Shown: one piece after another, positions 7,811 to 14,909 of the stretch | Numbering within the stretch: position 1 is the stretch's first letter | Layout: every line of letters starts with the position of its first letter | Made by a program: the position numbers and the translations under genes | The notes under the pieces: model-generated | Seen by the model: only the letters and a program-made list of their open reading frames with translations | Databases searched by the model: none | Told to the model about the DNA's origin: nothing | NCBI GenBank assembly: GCA_900128395.1 | Contig: LT649739.1 | Location: forward strand, 1-14,909 | DNA length: 14,909 nucleotides | Source: Stramenopiles sp. TOSAG23-2 | Lineage: Eukaryota > Sar | Direction of reading: 5' to 3'

Positions 7811-7830
7811 ATATATATATATATATATAT
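7811..7830. repeat. (AT)10 microsatellite 24 bp upstream of the secreted-protein ATG
   Basis: Ten AT units lie just before the start region of the secreted Cys-rich gene. A tract of the same length (11733-11752) lies 32 bp before the WW-OTU start. These are length-variable repeats in the probable 5' leader or core promoter; a regulatory effect is possible but not shown. Confidence 0.8.
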
Positions 7831-7854
7831 TACATGTTTGAAAAGAAAAAAACG

Positions 7855-8625
7855 ATGAAGTGTAGATTAATATTATGTATATTAATCGTCTTATCCATTC
7901 AGTTGGTATTATCCCATGCAGTTAAAAAATCAACGCATAAAATGAAATCATATATGGAAAGAGTAGCAGGAAAAAAATGTGGTCCAAAATGTCAAGCACG
8001 TCGCAATAGACGAGCACGTCGCAATCAAGCACGTCGCAAACAAGAAGATCTTGATAATCGTATTTTGCCAAACGTGAAAACCGATAACTGTGGTCTTAAT
8101 AGAAATGCATGTTTTCAAGTGAATAATGAAAAATGTGGCAAAATAGTATGGGATGAACCGTTTTACAAAGAGGAATGTGATAAGATCAGCGGTAGAAATA
8201 CATATTATCAAAAAGATGCTTGTGAAGAGAGAGAGAAAGAGTCAAGAAAATACATCGATATTGACATGTTAAAAGTAAATAAAGAGGGAACACAAACGAT
8301 CTATGACTATGACTGCGATGAAAACAATTTTAGAGACACCCAGCTTTGCAAAGATATGATGAAATCAAGCTCAACATGCAAATGCAAGCCACAGACGTAT
8401 GAGATATTTGGAGGGGACTCAATCACACGGCGTGGTGGATTTACCACGGAATATCAGTCTATCCTACGACTTCACATCAAATGCGAAAACAACAAAATGA
8501 GTTGGAGAGTTGAGGCAAAAAGGTGTCCTATAAGAAACCACGATGCCAATTGTGATGAAAATGATGATCATCGGCGAAGACGAAGACGAAGACGTTTGTT
8601 ACAAAGTGGTGCTAAGGCGTGTTGA
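7855..8625 (+). CDS. Secreted Cys-rich, Arg-rich protein of unknown function
   Basis: The start is set at the ATG at 7855 because it opens a textbook signal peptide, 'MKCRLILCILIVLSIQLVLS', probably cleaved near residue 22. An in-frame ATG at 7834 would add seven polar residues. The 256-aa protein has 15 cysteines after the signal peptide (42, 46, 79, 86, 94, 108, 123, 154, 165, 175, 177, 210, 224, 233, 256). A repetitive Arg block built on 'ARRNRRARRNQARRKQ' spans 48-63, and eight consecutive Arg span 240-247, followed by 'LLQSGAKAC'. No TM helix follows. The odd Cys count allows one free or inter-chain thiol. Its body looks less AT-rich than its neighbours. No known domain is recognised. 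A disulfide-rich secreted protein, perhaps processed at the basic runs, is the most that can be said. It ends with TGA then TAG. Confidence 0.75.
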   Translation: MKCRLILCILIVLSIQLVLSHAVKKSTHKMKSYMERVAGKKCGPKCQARRNRRARRNQARRKQEDLDNRILPNVKTDNCGLNRNACFQVNNEKCGKIVWDEPFYKEECDKISGRNTYYQKDACEEREKESRKYIDIDMLKVNKEGTQTIYDYDCDENNFRDTQLCKDMMKSSSTCKCKPQTYEIFGGDSITRRGGFTTEYQSILRLHIKCENNKMSWRVEAKRCPIRNHDANCDENDDHRRRRRRRRLLQSGAKAC

Positions 8626-8746
8626 TAGTAATGTGCTTATTTATGAATACGATTGGGGGAAATATGATACTAAAAAGCTACTACGTATCATACCTCGTAA
8701 AAATAAGAATACTTCTCTCGTTTCTAGTTTTACCTTCTCGTTTATT

Positions 8747-10933
8747 TTAAAACTCACATTTCCCCCCATCATAATCACACTCTTTAGAATTACAATTTGG
8801 ATCACAATAATTATCCTTATTACCTTCCTTCGACCAACAATATTTACTACATATTTCTTCACAGTACGTACCATAATTTTCTGCATCATTTTCACACAGC
8901 AATTTGTTCCCTGAAAAATATACCTCAATCCCTGTATCTTTGATCCAATTTGTAACTTCTTTTGGAACTTCGGTTATATTGTTATCTCGAGCATCTAAAT
9001 ATTTCAAATATTTAAAGTCTGTTAAATATGATGGTAATGTTTTTAATCCACATCTTGCTAAACCAAGAAGAGCAAGATTTGAAGATAAAGTCTCAATGTT
9101 TGTCCCACCATTTTGCGAAATTCTATTACCGTCTAGCAATAAACCTATTGTACTTGGTAACTGATCTTTCCCCAAAATACTTGGTAACAAAACACTGTTA
9201 TTTCTGATATCAAAGTAAAAAACGTTGGGCAAATAGATATCTTTAGGATTCAATGGCATTCGGAGCCCCATATTTGAACTGGCTTCAATTTCTGTAACAG
9301 TGTCGTGTTTCCAAAAACTATCATGAACGTGCGTGATATTGTTGAAATGTATATAAATTCTATTCAAAAATATAAATTTCGACACATCAACATCAAAACG
9401 ATTTAAACGATTAAATTGGAAATCAATAAATGTCAACTCTTTTAATTTTTCCATATTATCAGGCAATGTCATCAATGGCCCGTTCCGTATAGCTAATTTC
9501 CGTAAATTTGTCATTTCAACAATTCTATCTGGCAACATTGTCAAATTATGGCTTTTAATATCAACCGCTGCACAGTCACAAGTTGATACAAACATATTAT
9601 TACAAAATGGAGTTTTAATTTTACATCCATTGTGCCATATCGTTTCCGTATGGGTTTTCAGTAGATCATTACATAATCCATCAACTTGTGATAATGAAGT
9701 GCCTTGAATGATCACAGTCGCAAGTAACATAATACAATATGTAAAACTACTACCACATACCGCAATCTTTGCCCAACGTGGAAAATATTTATTTTGTTGT
9801 CTTTCAATTGTTGTCGTTCTATCCATTCCATACATACTTTGGCGTCGTCTATTAATACGTCCGGAGTCTTTATTTTCTTCTTGAATAATCATTTGATCAA
9901 TATTTGCACGAAATGCTTGAAACAACATGAATCTTAATTTTCCAAACAAGGAAAATCCAGGCATAGCTACAATTTGTAAAGTAACACTTGGAATTAATCT
10001 TACTCCATACGAAAATATCATTGCCCATGGAAGTATTAAAAAAAACAAATCTACAAACATATCACTAAGAATTTGTATATCACGATCTATCACACGAATT
10101 GAATCTGTACCCGATCCCCATAATCTTCGACCAAATGAAAAGGCACGTAAACCACTTTCTATTATTAAAATAAAACAAATAATAGAAGTAATTTCATATG
10201 GTAAATTACATAAAAAAACACTTCTCAAATTGTAATATTGCCACCAATTCTCAAAGACTTCATATAACGACAGTTTCCATAGATAATACCGTCCATTTAA
10301 ACCAATATTTTTTCGGTACATTAATCGAAAATTACTGACAAAATTGTGTTTTTTCTTCTTATACCGACTCCCATAATTTCGTTTTATCCATCCGATCATA
10401 TATGGTTTCCAACGTATTATAAAAAACATAGCGAGTAAAATATAAAATATTGTAATTACAAGAAATGACCAAACCCATGGACGTGATAAAAGTGCAAATG
10501 GCCCATGCATATTATATGAATTTAATATCAGGACAAAGCCAAAAAATACAGTCACGCAAACGAGTAAAAAGAAGATAAAACAACCTCGGAAACGCCATGT
10601 ATTACAACAAGTTAAATTTTCAGCAACTTGATCTCGAATAGTAATTATATTACGTACAGCACTTTCCCTTCTTCTTTCTTTTCTTTTTTTTGTTTTAGTA
10701 GTTTCTTCTTCTTCTTCTTCTGCCTCGGATTTAATTTCTTTTTCATCATTTCCCCCCTCTTTTATTCTCTTGCTGTTCTCTTTTACAAGCATGTCAATCG
10801 GTTGGATTGCGACATTACCATCATCATCATTATCAGTATCATTATCATCGATAACAATTTGCATATTCTTCTTGTTAATATCTTGATTAATATCTACTAT
10901 TTCCACATCTGTGGCGGAAATCGAATCACTCAT
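8747..10933 (-). CDS. Five-TM receptor-like protein with LRR ectodomain and C-terminal LNR
   Basis: The 728-aa protein starts with an acidic, charged cytoplasmic-type tail (1-110). Five hydrophobic segments follow at about 116-138, 153-174, 238-259, 291-312 and 389-411. After TM5 come a Cys-rich cap (C421, C437, C444, C452, C454) and leucine-rich repeats (about 457-675) of the 'LxxLxxLxLxxNxLxxLP' type, e.g. 'LPDNMEKLKELTFIDFQFN' and 'LKYLDARDNNITEVPKEV'. A C-terminal Cys cluster includes a Lin-12/Notch repeat: C695, C699, C710, C714, C719, C726 with 'CDYDGGKC'. An odd number of TM helices puts the LRR-LNR part outside if the N terminus is cytosolic. This order of membrane segments, LRRs and LNR recalls stramenopile, notably oomycete, surface proteins. 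Ligand and signalling role are unknown; no kinase domain is present. It ends with TAA, 121 bp from the convergent secreted-protein gene. Confidence 0.88.
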   Translation of the reverse strand: MSDSISATDVEIVDINQDINKKNMQIVIDDNDTDNDDDGNVAIQPIDMLVKENSKRIKEGGNDEKEIKSEAEEEEEETTKTKKRKERRRESAVRNIITIRDQVAENLTCCNTWRFRGCFIFFLLVCVTVFFGFVLILNSYNMHGPFALLSRPWVWSFLVITIFYILLAMFFIIRWKPYMIGWIKRNYGSRYKKKKHNFVSNFRLMYRKNIGLNGRYYLWKLSLYEVFENWWQYYNLRSVFLCNLPYEITSIICFILIIESGLRAFSFGRRLWGSGTDSIRVIDRDIQILSDMFVDLFFLILPWAMIFSYGVRLIPSVTLQIVAMPGFSLFGKLRFMLFQAFRANIDQMIIQEENKDSGRINRRRQSMYGMDRTTTIERQQNKYFPRWAKIAVCGSSFTYCIMLLATVIIQGTSLSQVDGLCNDLLKTHTETIWHNGCKIKTPFCNNMFVSTCDCAAVDIKSHNLTMLPDRIVEMTNLRKLAIRNGPLMTLPDNMEKLKELTFIDFQFNRLNRFDVDVSKFIFLNRIYIHFNNITHVHDSFWKHDTVTEIEASSNMGLRMPLNPKDIYLPNVFYFDIRNNSVLLPSILGKDQLPSTIGLLLDGNRISQNGGTNIETLSSNLALLGLARCGLKTLPSYLTDFKYLKYLDARDNNITEVPKEVTNWIKDTGIEVYFSGNKLLCENDAENYGTYCEEICSKYCWSKEGNKDNYCDPNCNSKECDYDGGKCEF

Positions 10934-11784
10934 CGTTTATTTTTAATACGTAACCACACTGCAAGTACTATTGTATATGTAGTTCGTATATACTACTATT
11001 AATAGGTCATGAAGTGTTTTACTAGTTTAATCTCTATATTTTCTTAATACAATAACCTCTAATCTAGTCACCGATAGGTCTATAGGTCCTTAGAATTACT
11101 CTGGCAAAGCAACAATAATTTAAATTATACTCCAGTATTCTGGACACCAGAGATTTTCCTTGCCAAAAACAATACTATTACTATTACCCTGACAAGGCAA
11201 ACTATAGTCCAGTAGTCGTCTTCCTGTCGTCTAAAAAAATATATAAATTGAATAGAAAGCCAGAAAGCTGGAAGAATAATATATAGTAATAATAAATAAT
11301 AGAAAGAAGAAGAAGATTTAGATTGTTGCGAGTTGCGAAAGATAGTGCGATAAATAAGGACAACATAAAATTTTATACCTTAAAATGAAAATTAAATTCG
11401 TCGGAAAACCACCTTTCAAATGACACATGATAATTATAAACTTCATCATCACAGGTTGCGAACTTAGTTCTTATAGCATCGAGATAGCATTGTTGAAATA
11501 ATTTTAGCTATGGTCATAAGTGATAGAGCGATTGAACTACTAAGAATACAAAAAGTACAAATCACATCGAATATTCACTATCATCGAAGTCCCTCTTTTT
11601 AGTCCAATTACATCTAATATTTATTATATATATTCATCCAATCCATGTCATCATGTTCACTTCTATCCATATATATATACCAGAAGACAATTATTAAGAG
11701 AATAATATAGATAGAAATACAAAGGAAATACAATATATATATATATATATATGTGAAATGAAATTATACAAATAAATTGAAATC
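10934..11784. promoter_or_regulatory. Divergent intergenic region between LRR-LNR and WW-OTU genes
   Basis: The 851-bp spacer should hold both promoters and 5' leaders. It contains three copies of 'ataggtc' (about 10999-11093), repeated 'ggcaa', 'ttgcc' and 'ccag' words at 11100-11215, a GAA/AAT-rich stretch (about 11280-11315) and an (AT)10 tract (11733-11752). Short upstream ORFs include a 12-codon one from the ATG at 11384 and a 30-codon one at 11510-11602. No tRNA-like cloverleaf or conserved protein is seen. Confidence 0.45.
11733..11752. repeat. (AT)10 microsatellite upstream of the WW-OTU start
   Basis: Ten AT units end 32 bp before the ATG of the WW-OTU gene, matching in length and position the tract before the secreted-protein gene. 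It is likely to be length-polymorphic. Confidence 0.8.
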
Positions 11785-14715
11785 ATGAGTAATAGACGTA
11801 GTGGTAGACTGGATACTAGTCAGAATTATGGAAATCAACAATATATAGCTAATAATAATAGACCAAATCCTAGTAGTTATGCTGCAAGACAAATACGGCC
11901 ACCTGGGCAAACAGAGAATACTACTGCTACTAATAATAATCCACCTTTGCCACGTTTACCAAAAGGTTGGCGAAGGTATGTTGATGAAACTTCTCGAGTA
12001 GAATATTATTGGAATGAAATTAATGCAGAATCAACTTGGACATTTCCTACAGTAACAGCTGCTGAATGGATTCGTTCTGGTCAAGGTAGTAGTATCGGAA
12101 TTACAAGTAATAGTCAACAACACCATAATAATAATAGCAGTTATCAGTATGATGATTCGACATCATCCTATAATTATACGACTCATTCTGCACGGCCAGC
12201 TGTCGAAGAATATGATGGCCAACATAATAGTAATGCACGTGAATATGGCACAGATGATGAAAATCAAAGTGTTGGATGGAATTCAGATAGAGGATATTAT
12301 GAAGATGAACATGAATTTTCTGACCCTTATAATAATCACCATAGTGAATATAATAATAATAATAATAATGCCGCACATAATACTTATCATGATGATTCAG
12401 CATATAATTATAATAATAATGCCTCGTATCAACAGTATAACAATCGACACGAAGAATATCACAATACTAGTAATCATTACCATGCCCAGCATCATCAACA
12501 ACAACAACAACAACAATATGATAATCAGCAAGGTTATAATAATAATAATAATAATAATAAAACATCATCATCAAAATATGCTTTGCCACTTCGACCAACG
12601 ACTGGTTCATATTATTCTAATAATAATGATACTGTGCGGACTTTAAATCGTTATGGACAACGTCGCAATTCAAATTCTAAATTTCGCCCAAGTCCACCAC
12701 CAGGTAGAAAAGGCGCAAATCATGAAACATATTTCAATAATAATAACAATAGCAAAAACAATAATACCAATAATAAACCACTTCCATTACCACCTAAAAT
12801 GAAATCAACTTCTTCTTCAGCAAGCGCCTATGTAATACCAGCATATAATCGTAGCAATATTAATAACCATAATACTGGTCAAAATCAACCACACTTACCA
12901 CATTTAAATAATAATCAATTAGATGAGCAACAACAGCATAGTAATCCAGAGCATTTTAAGTTTGATGGAATGGATCAGTATCAAAATCATGGACGTGCAA
13001 ATAGATCATTGTCTTTGCTAGGGAAAGAATTATTTAAAGATAGCAGTAAAGTGGAGATTGGAGATTACATAAGTGTATTATATAACGAACGGTGGTGTCT
13101 AGCACAGGTCTTAGATTTTAAAGATTCAGATGTACCATGGGTTCAAGTTGAAATTCAAGGAAATACAAATGTCGCAGAGTGGATTGAATTTCGATCAGAT
13201 AGGCTAAAACCATTTGGTGCAGATGGTGCATTATCACCTGCGCGGAAACATTTGAAAGTTTTGAGCAAGCGATTTAGCTTGGCAGATTATGTAGAAGTTA
13301 GAGAAAAGCAAGTTCGTATTATTAGCAATGGAAAAAGTAATGAGAAGAAAAAGGATAAAAAGAAAGTAATATGGAAAATGGCGCAAATTATTGCATTGGA
13401 TGTCGATGGATCGGTAACGGTGCAATATGAAGGTGTGAATGGCGTGTTAGGGGATGAAAAAATAAGTAAAAATGAGCAAAAAGAACGTATGCGACCATTG
13501 GGTGAAAGCAAAACACCAAAAAATTCCAACAAGAAATCACTATTAAATTTATCGGAAGTGAAATTTAGACAAAAATTAAAAGAAAATGGATTGGTTTTAG
13601 AAAAGATGGCACCAGATGGCAATTGTCTATTTCGTGCTGTTGCACATCAAGTCTACGGTGATGCGGATAAGCACGATGCATTGCGAAATGCTTGTTGTGA
13701 TTACATGTTGAGCGATGGCCAAAAAGAGCATTTAGAAAATTTTGTGGATGGTGATTTTAATAAATATGTAGAAAAAATGCGAAAGCCAAAAACATGGGGT
13801 GGTAATTTAGAAATAGAAGCAATGCAAGAAATGTTTGATCGTGCGATTGAAATTCATTCGGCAGATGTTCTTAGTGAAGAAACAAATGAAACAACATTTA
13901 AGAAAGATTTCGAATCATCTAATACTCCGGAAACACCACGCAATAGCGTAACGGATGTCAATCAACCAATTTCATTAAAAATTAGTTACCATGGTAAATC
14001 CCATTACAATTCATTAGTAGATCCAAAACATCCACCACCATTATTACCATTGGAATCATCACGTTTTCAAGAACGTAGAAAACGCCGAGCTATAGCTATT
14101 GCAAAGCAAGCAGAAGAAAAGAAAGAAGACGAGAAAAAAAAAGCTACAGATAATAATAAAAAAAGTAATGATAAGAATACAAACAAGGAAAAAATGATTG
14201 TGAATGAAGGAAATGATGATAATAATAATAATAAAATAGAGCAAAAAATGCAAAATTTGAATGTGAACACTAATAATAAGAAACAATACGAAGTAAAGAA
14301 AAAAAGTGGATTGTTTGGTGGTTTTAGTATATTTAAAAAATCAACACCAAAAACTGATAATATCAATACTATGGAAAACAACAATGTTAAATTAAAACCA
14401 ATTGCTCGGAGTAATAGTAATTCAGATGTCCCTTCGTTAGAAAAAAAATTGGCCAGTCCAGAAAGTCATGAGAAAAAAACAGGTGCCTTGCCATCAATGG
14501 AGAAAAAGATGAAAGATTTACATAGTAGAAAATTAAAGCGAGTTAGCCTTTCAAGTCCAAGCATGAAAATGGCAAAATATGGTGTATTAGATAAAATGAA
14601 TAGTATTAAAATGGACAGTGTAGAAAAAAATAGTGTTGGTAATAGTGTTGGTAGTACATCGAAAGTACAAGATAGTGAAGGCCCAGATGATAAGAAAGGA
14701 AGTAGTGTTGTGTAG
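11785..14715 (+). CDS. WW - Tudor-like x2 - OTU (OTUD5-like) deubiquitinase
   Basis: The 976-aa protein has a WW domain at 58-88, 'LPKGWRRYVDETSRVEYYW' with W62 and W85, binding Pro-rich ligands in this family. A long Asn/Gln/Tyr/His-rich region (~100-410) with proline clusters ('SPPPGRK', 'PLPLPPK') follows. Two Tudor/Agenet-like modules lie at ~423-477 ('DYISVLYNERWCLAQVLDF') and ~498-572 (with a Lys-rich insert). The OTU cysteine-protease domain (~590-745) has the nucleophile in 'DGNCLFRAVAHQVYGD' (C614), 'WGGNLEIEAMQEMF' and the catalytic His in 'SHYNSLVDP' (H740). The motif wording is closest to the OTUD5 branch of deubiquitinases. A ~45-residue insert rich in Ser/Thr/Glu lies before the last OTU strands. 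The tail (750-976) is Lys/Asn/Ser-rich. All catalytic residues are present, so activity is expected; substrates are unknown. The ATG at 11785 is the first in frame. It ends with TAG. Confidence 0.9.
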   Translation: MSNRRSGRLDTSQNYGNQQYIANNNRPNPSSYAARQIRPPGQTENTTATNNNPPLPRLPKGWRRYVDETSRVEYYWNEINAESTWTFPTVTAAEWIRSGQGSSIGITSNSQQHHNNNSSYQYDDSTSSYNYTTHSARPAVEEYDGQHNSNAREYGTDDENQSVGWNSDRGYYEDEHEFSDPYNNHHSEYNNNNNNAAHNTYHDDSAYNYNNNASYQQYNNRHEEYHNTSNHYHAQHHQQQQQQQYDNQQGYNNNNNNNKTSSSKYALPLRPTTGSYYSNNNDTVRTLNRYGQRRNSNSKFRPSPPPGRKGANHETYFNNNNNSKNNNTNNKPLPLPPKMKSTSSSASAYVIPAYNRSNINNHNTGQNQPHLPHLNNNQLDEQQQHSNPEHFKFDGMDQYQNHGRANRSLSLLGKELFKDSSKVEIGDYISVLYNERWCLAQVLDFKDSDVPWVQVEIQGNTNVAEWIEFRSDRLKPFGADGALSPARKHLKVLSKRFSLADYVEVREKQVRIISNGKSNEKKKDKKKVIWKMAQIIALDVDGSVTVQYEGVNGVLGDEKISKNEQKERMRPLGESKTPKNSNKKSLLNLSEVKFRQKLKENGLVLEKMAPDGNCLFRAVAHQVYGDADKHDALRNACCDYMLSDGQKEHLENFVDGDFNKYVEKMRKPKTWGGNLEIEAMQEMFDRAIEIHSADVLSEETNETTFKKDFESSNTPETPRNSVTDVNQPISLKISYHGKSHYNSLVDPKHPPPLLPLESSRFQERRKRRAIAIAKQAEEKKEDEKKKATDNNKKSNDKNTNKEKMIVNEGNDDNNNNKIEQKMQNLNVNTNNKKQYEVKKKSGLFGGFSIFKKSTPKTDNINTMENNNVKLKPIARSNSNSDVPSLEKKLASPESHEKKTGALPSMEKKMKDLHSRKLKRVSLSSPSMKMAKYGVLDKMNSIKMDSVEKNSVGNSVGSTSKVQDSEGPDDKKGSSVV
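12333..12561 (+). repeat. Asn/His/Gln-coding triplet repeats in the WW-OTU gene
   Basis: Several AAT runs (about 12350-12369, 12410-12420, 12538-12560) and a CAA run (about 12494-12515) encode Asn and Gln homopolymers in the linker between the WW and Tudor-like modules. They lie outside the folded domains and probably vary in length between strains. Confidence 0.8.
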
Positions 14716-14736
14716 ATAATAGTGCATGAACTTAGA

Positions 14737-14742
14737 AATAAA
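14737..14742 (+). terminator. Candidate poly(A) signal after the WW-OTU gene
   Basis: The hexamer AATAAA occurs 21 bases after the TAG stop. It is the canonical eukaryotic polyadenylation signal, but in DNA this AT-rich the hexamer is common by chance. Confidence 0.3.
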
Positions 14743-14909
14743 AAACTGTGTATGATACATCATATTCAAGAAACGAAAAAATTAAGTGCACGAATGATCT
14801 TTTTATAATATTAATTATAATATACGAGAGAGTATACCGAGTATACATTTATTGTTTGATGCTGCTTGAGACAGAGTACCCAGAGTACTGTAAAAATGGA
14901 GTGCGTATT

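Larger units (their letters stand above)
6877..7854. other. Long spacer between divergent cdsA and secreted-protein genes
   Basis: Nearly 1 kb lies between the cdsA 5' duplication and the start of the secreted-protein gene. It contains the minus-strand coding-like fragments, the fold-back repeat, a small perfect hairpin (ggtgc 7632-7636 with gcacc 7642-7646), a possible TATA-like stretch (about 7742-7750) and an (AT)10 microsatellite (7811-7830). No intact recognisable gene is seen. Confidence 0.5.

Noticed and set aside
7774-7833. Upstream TTG-started extension of the secreted protein across the AT microsatellite
   Set aside because: It codes alternating Ile/Tyr from an (AT)n repeat and would bury the signal peptide.
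8623-8628. TGA codon reassignment, since the only genic TGA stop is followed by TAG
   Set aside because: No TGA occurs inside any recognised conserved gene and Trp is always TGG, so the standard code is simpler. The lone TGA at 7340-7342 is in an unconfirmed ORF.
8641-8928. Minus-strand and plus-strand ORFs over the convergent 3' ends
   Set aside because: Shadows of the secreted-protein and LRR-LNR genes in other frames.
11510-11602. 30-codon ORF upstream of the WW-OTU gene
   Set aside because: Too short and unmatched to call a gene; mentioned only as a possible uORF.
14059-14384. Long minus-strand ORFs opposite the WW-OTU tail
   Set aside because: Antisense readings of Lys/Asn-rich coding sequence giving Ile/Phe-rich peptides without motifs.

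Overview
The window is a stretch of nuclear DNA from an AT-rich, compact protist genome. It holds seven protein-coding genes, all readable as single uninterrupted ORFs with eukaryotic domain architectures, separated by very AT-rich spacers full of (AT)n and (AAT)n microsatellites. Proteins are rich in Asn tracts encoded by AAT/AAC repeats. Stops used are TAA, TAG and one TGA followed directly by TAG, so the standard code is the simplest reading. The best hint to lineage is the multi-pass membrane / LRR / C-terminal LNR (Lin-12/Notch repeat) protein, an arrangement I associate with stramenopiles, oomycetes in particular. An AT-rich, intron-poor stramenopile is my best guess. This is inference from architecture, not a database match.

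Layout. (1) 402-1805, minus: RMD1/RMND1 (DUF155) family protein; its last 103 bp are exactly duplicated in tandem just past the stop. (2) 2162-3808, plus: multi-pass membrane metallophosphoesterase of the YkuE/TMPPE type, divergent from (1). (3) 4334-5434, plus: two-domain glyoxalase/VOC-fold protein. (4) 5589-6632, minus: phosphatidate cytidylyltransferase (CDP-DAG synthase), convergent with (3); its 5' end carries a second, imperfect ~100-bp tandem duplication that also creates an upstream ORF. (5) 6877-7854: 1-kb spacer with a strong fold-back inverted repeat and several coding-like fragments on the minus strand, possibly a decayed or intron-split small gene. (6) 7855-8625, plus: secreted Cys- and Arg-rich protein of unknown function. 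(7) 8747-10933, minus: five-TM LRR-LNR receptor-like protein, convergent with (6). (8) 11785-14715, plus: large low-complexity protein with WW, two Tudor-like modules and an OTUD5-like OTU deubiquitinase domain.

The genes do not form an obvious pathway or operon. They alternate in strand as in a compact eukaryotic genome, with convergent pairs 121-154 bp apart and divergent pairs 0.35-1.2 kb apart. I see no mobile-element protein, CRISPR array, rRNA or tRNA. I did not find a convincing new multi-gene system. The most interesting items are the WW-Tudor-Tudor-OTU architecture, the LRR-LNR receptor next to an unknown secreted protein, the fold-back repeat with coding-like fragments, and the two ~100-bp tandem duplications at gene ends.
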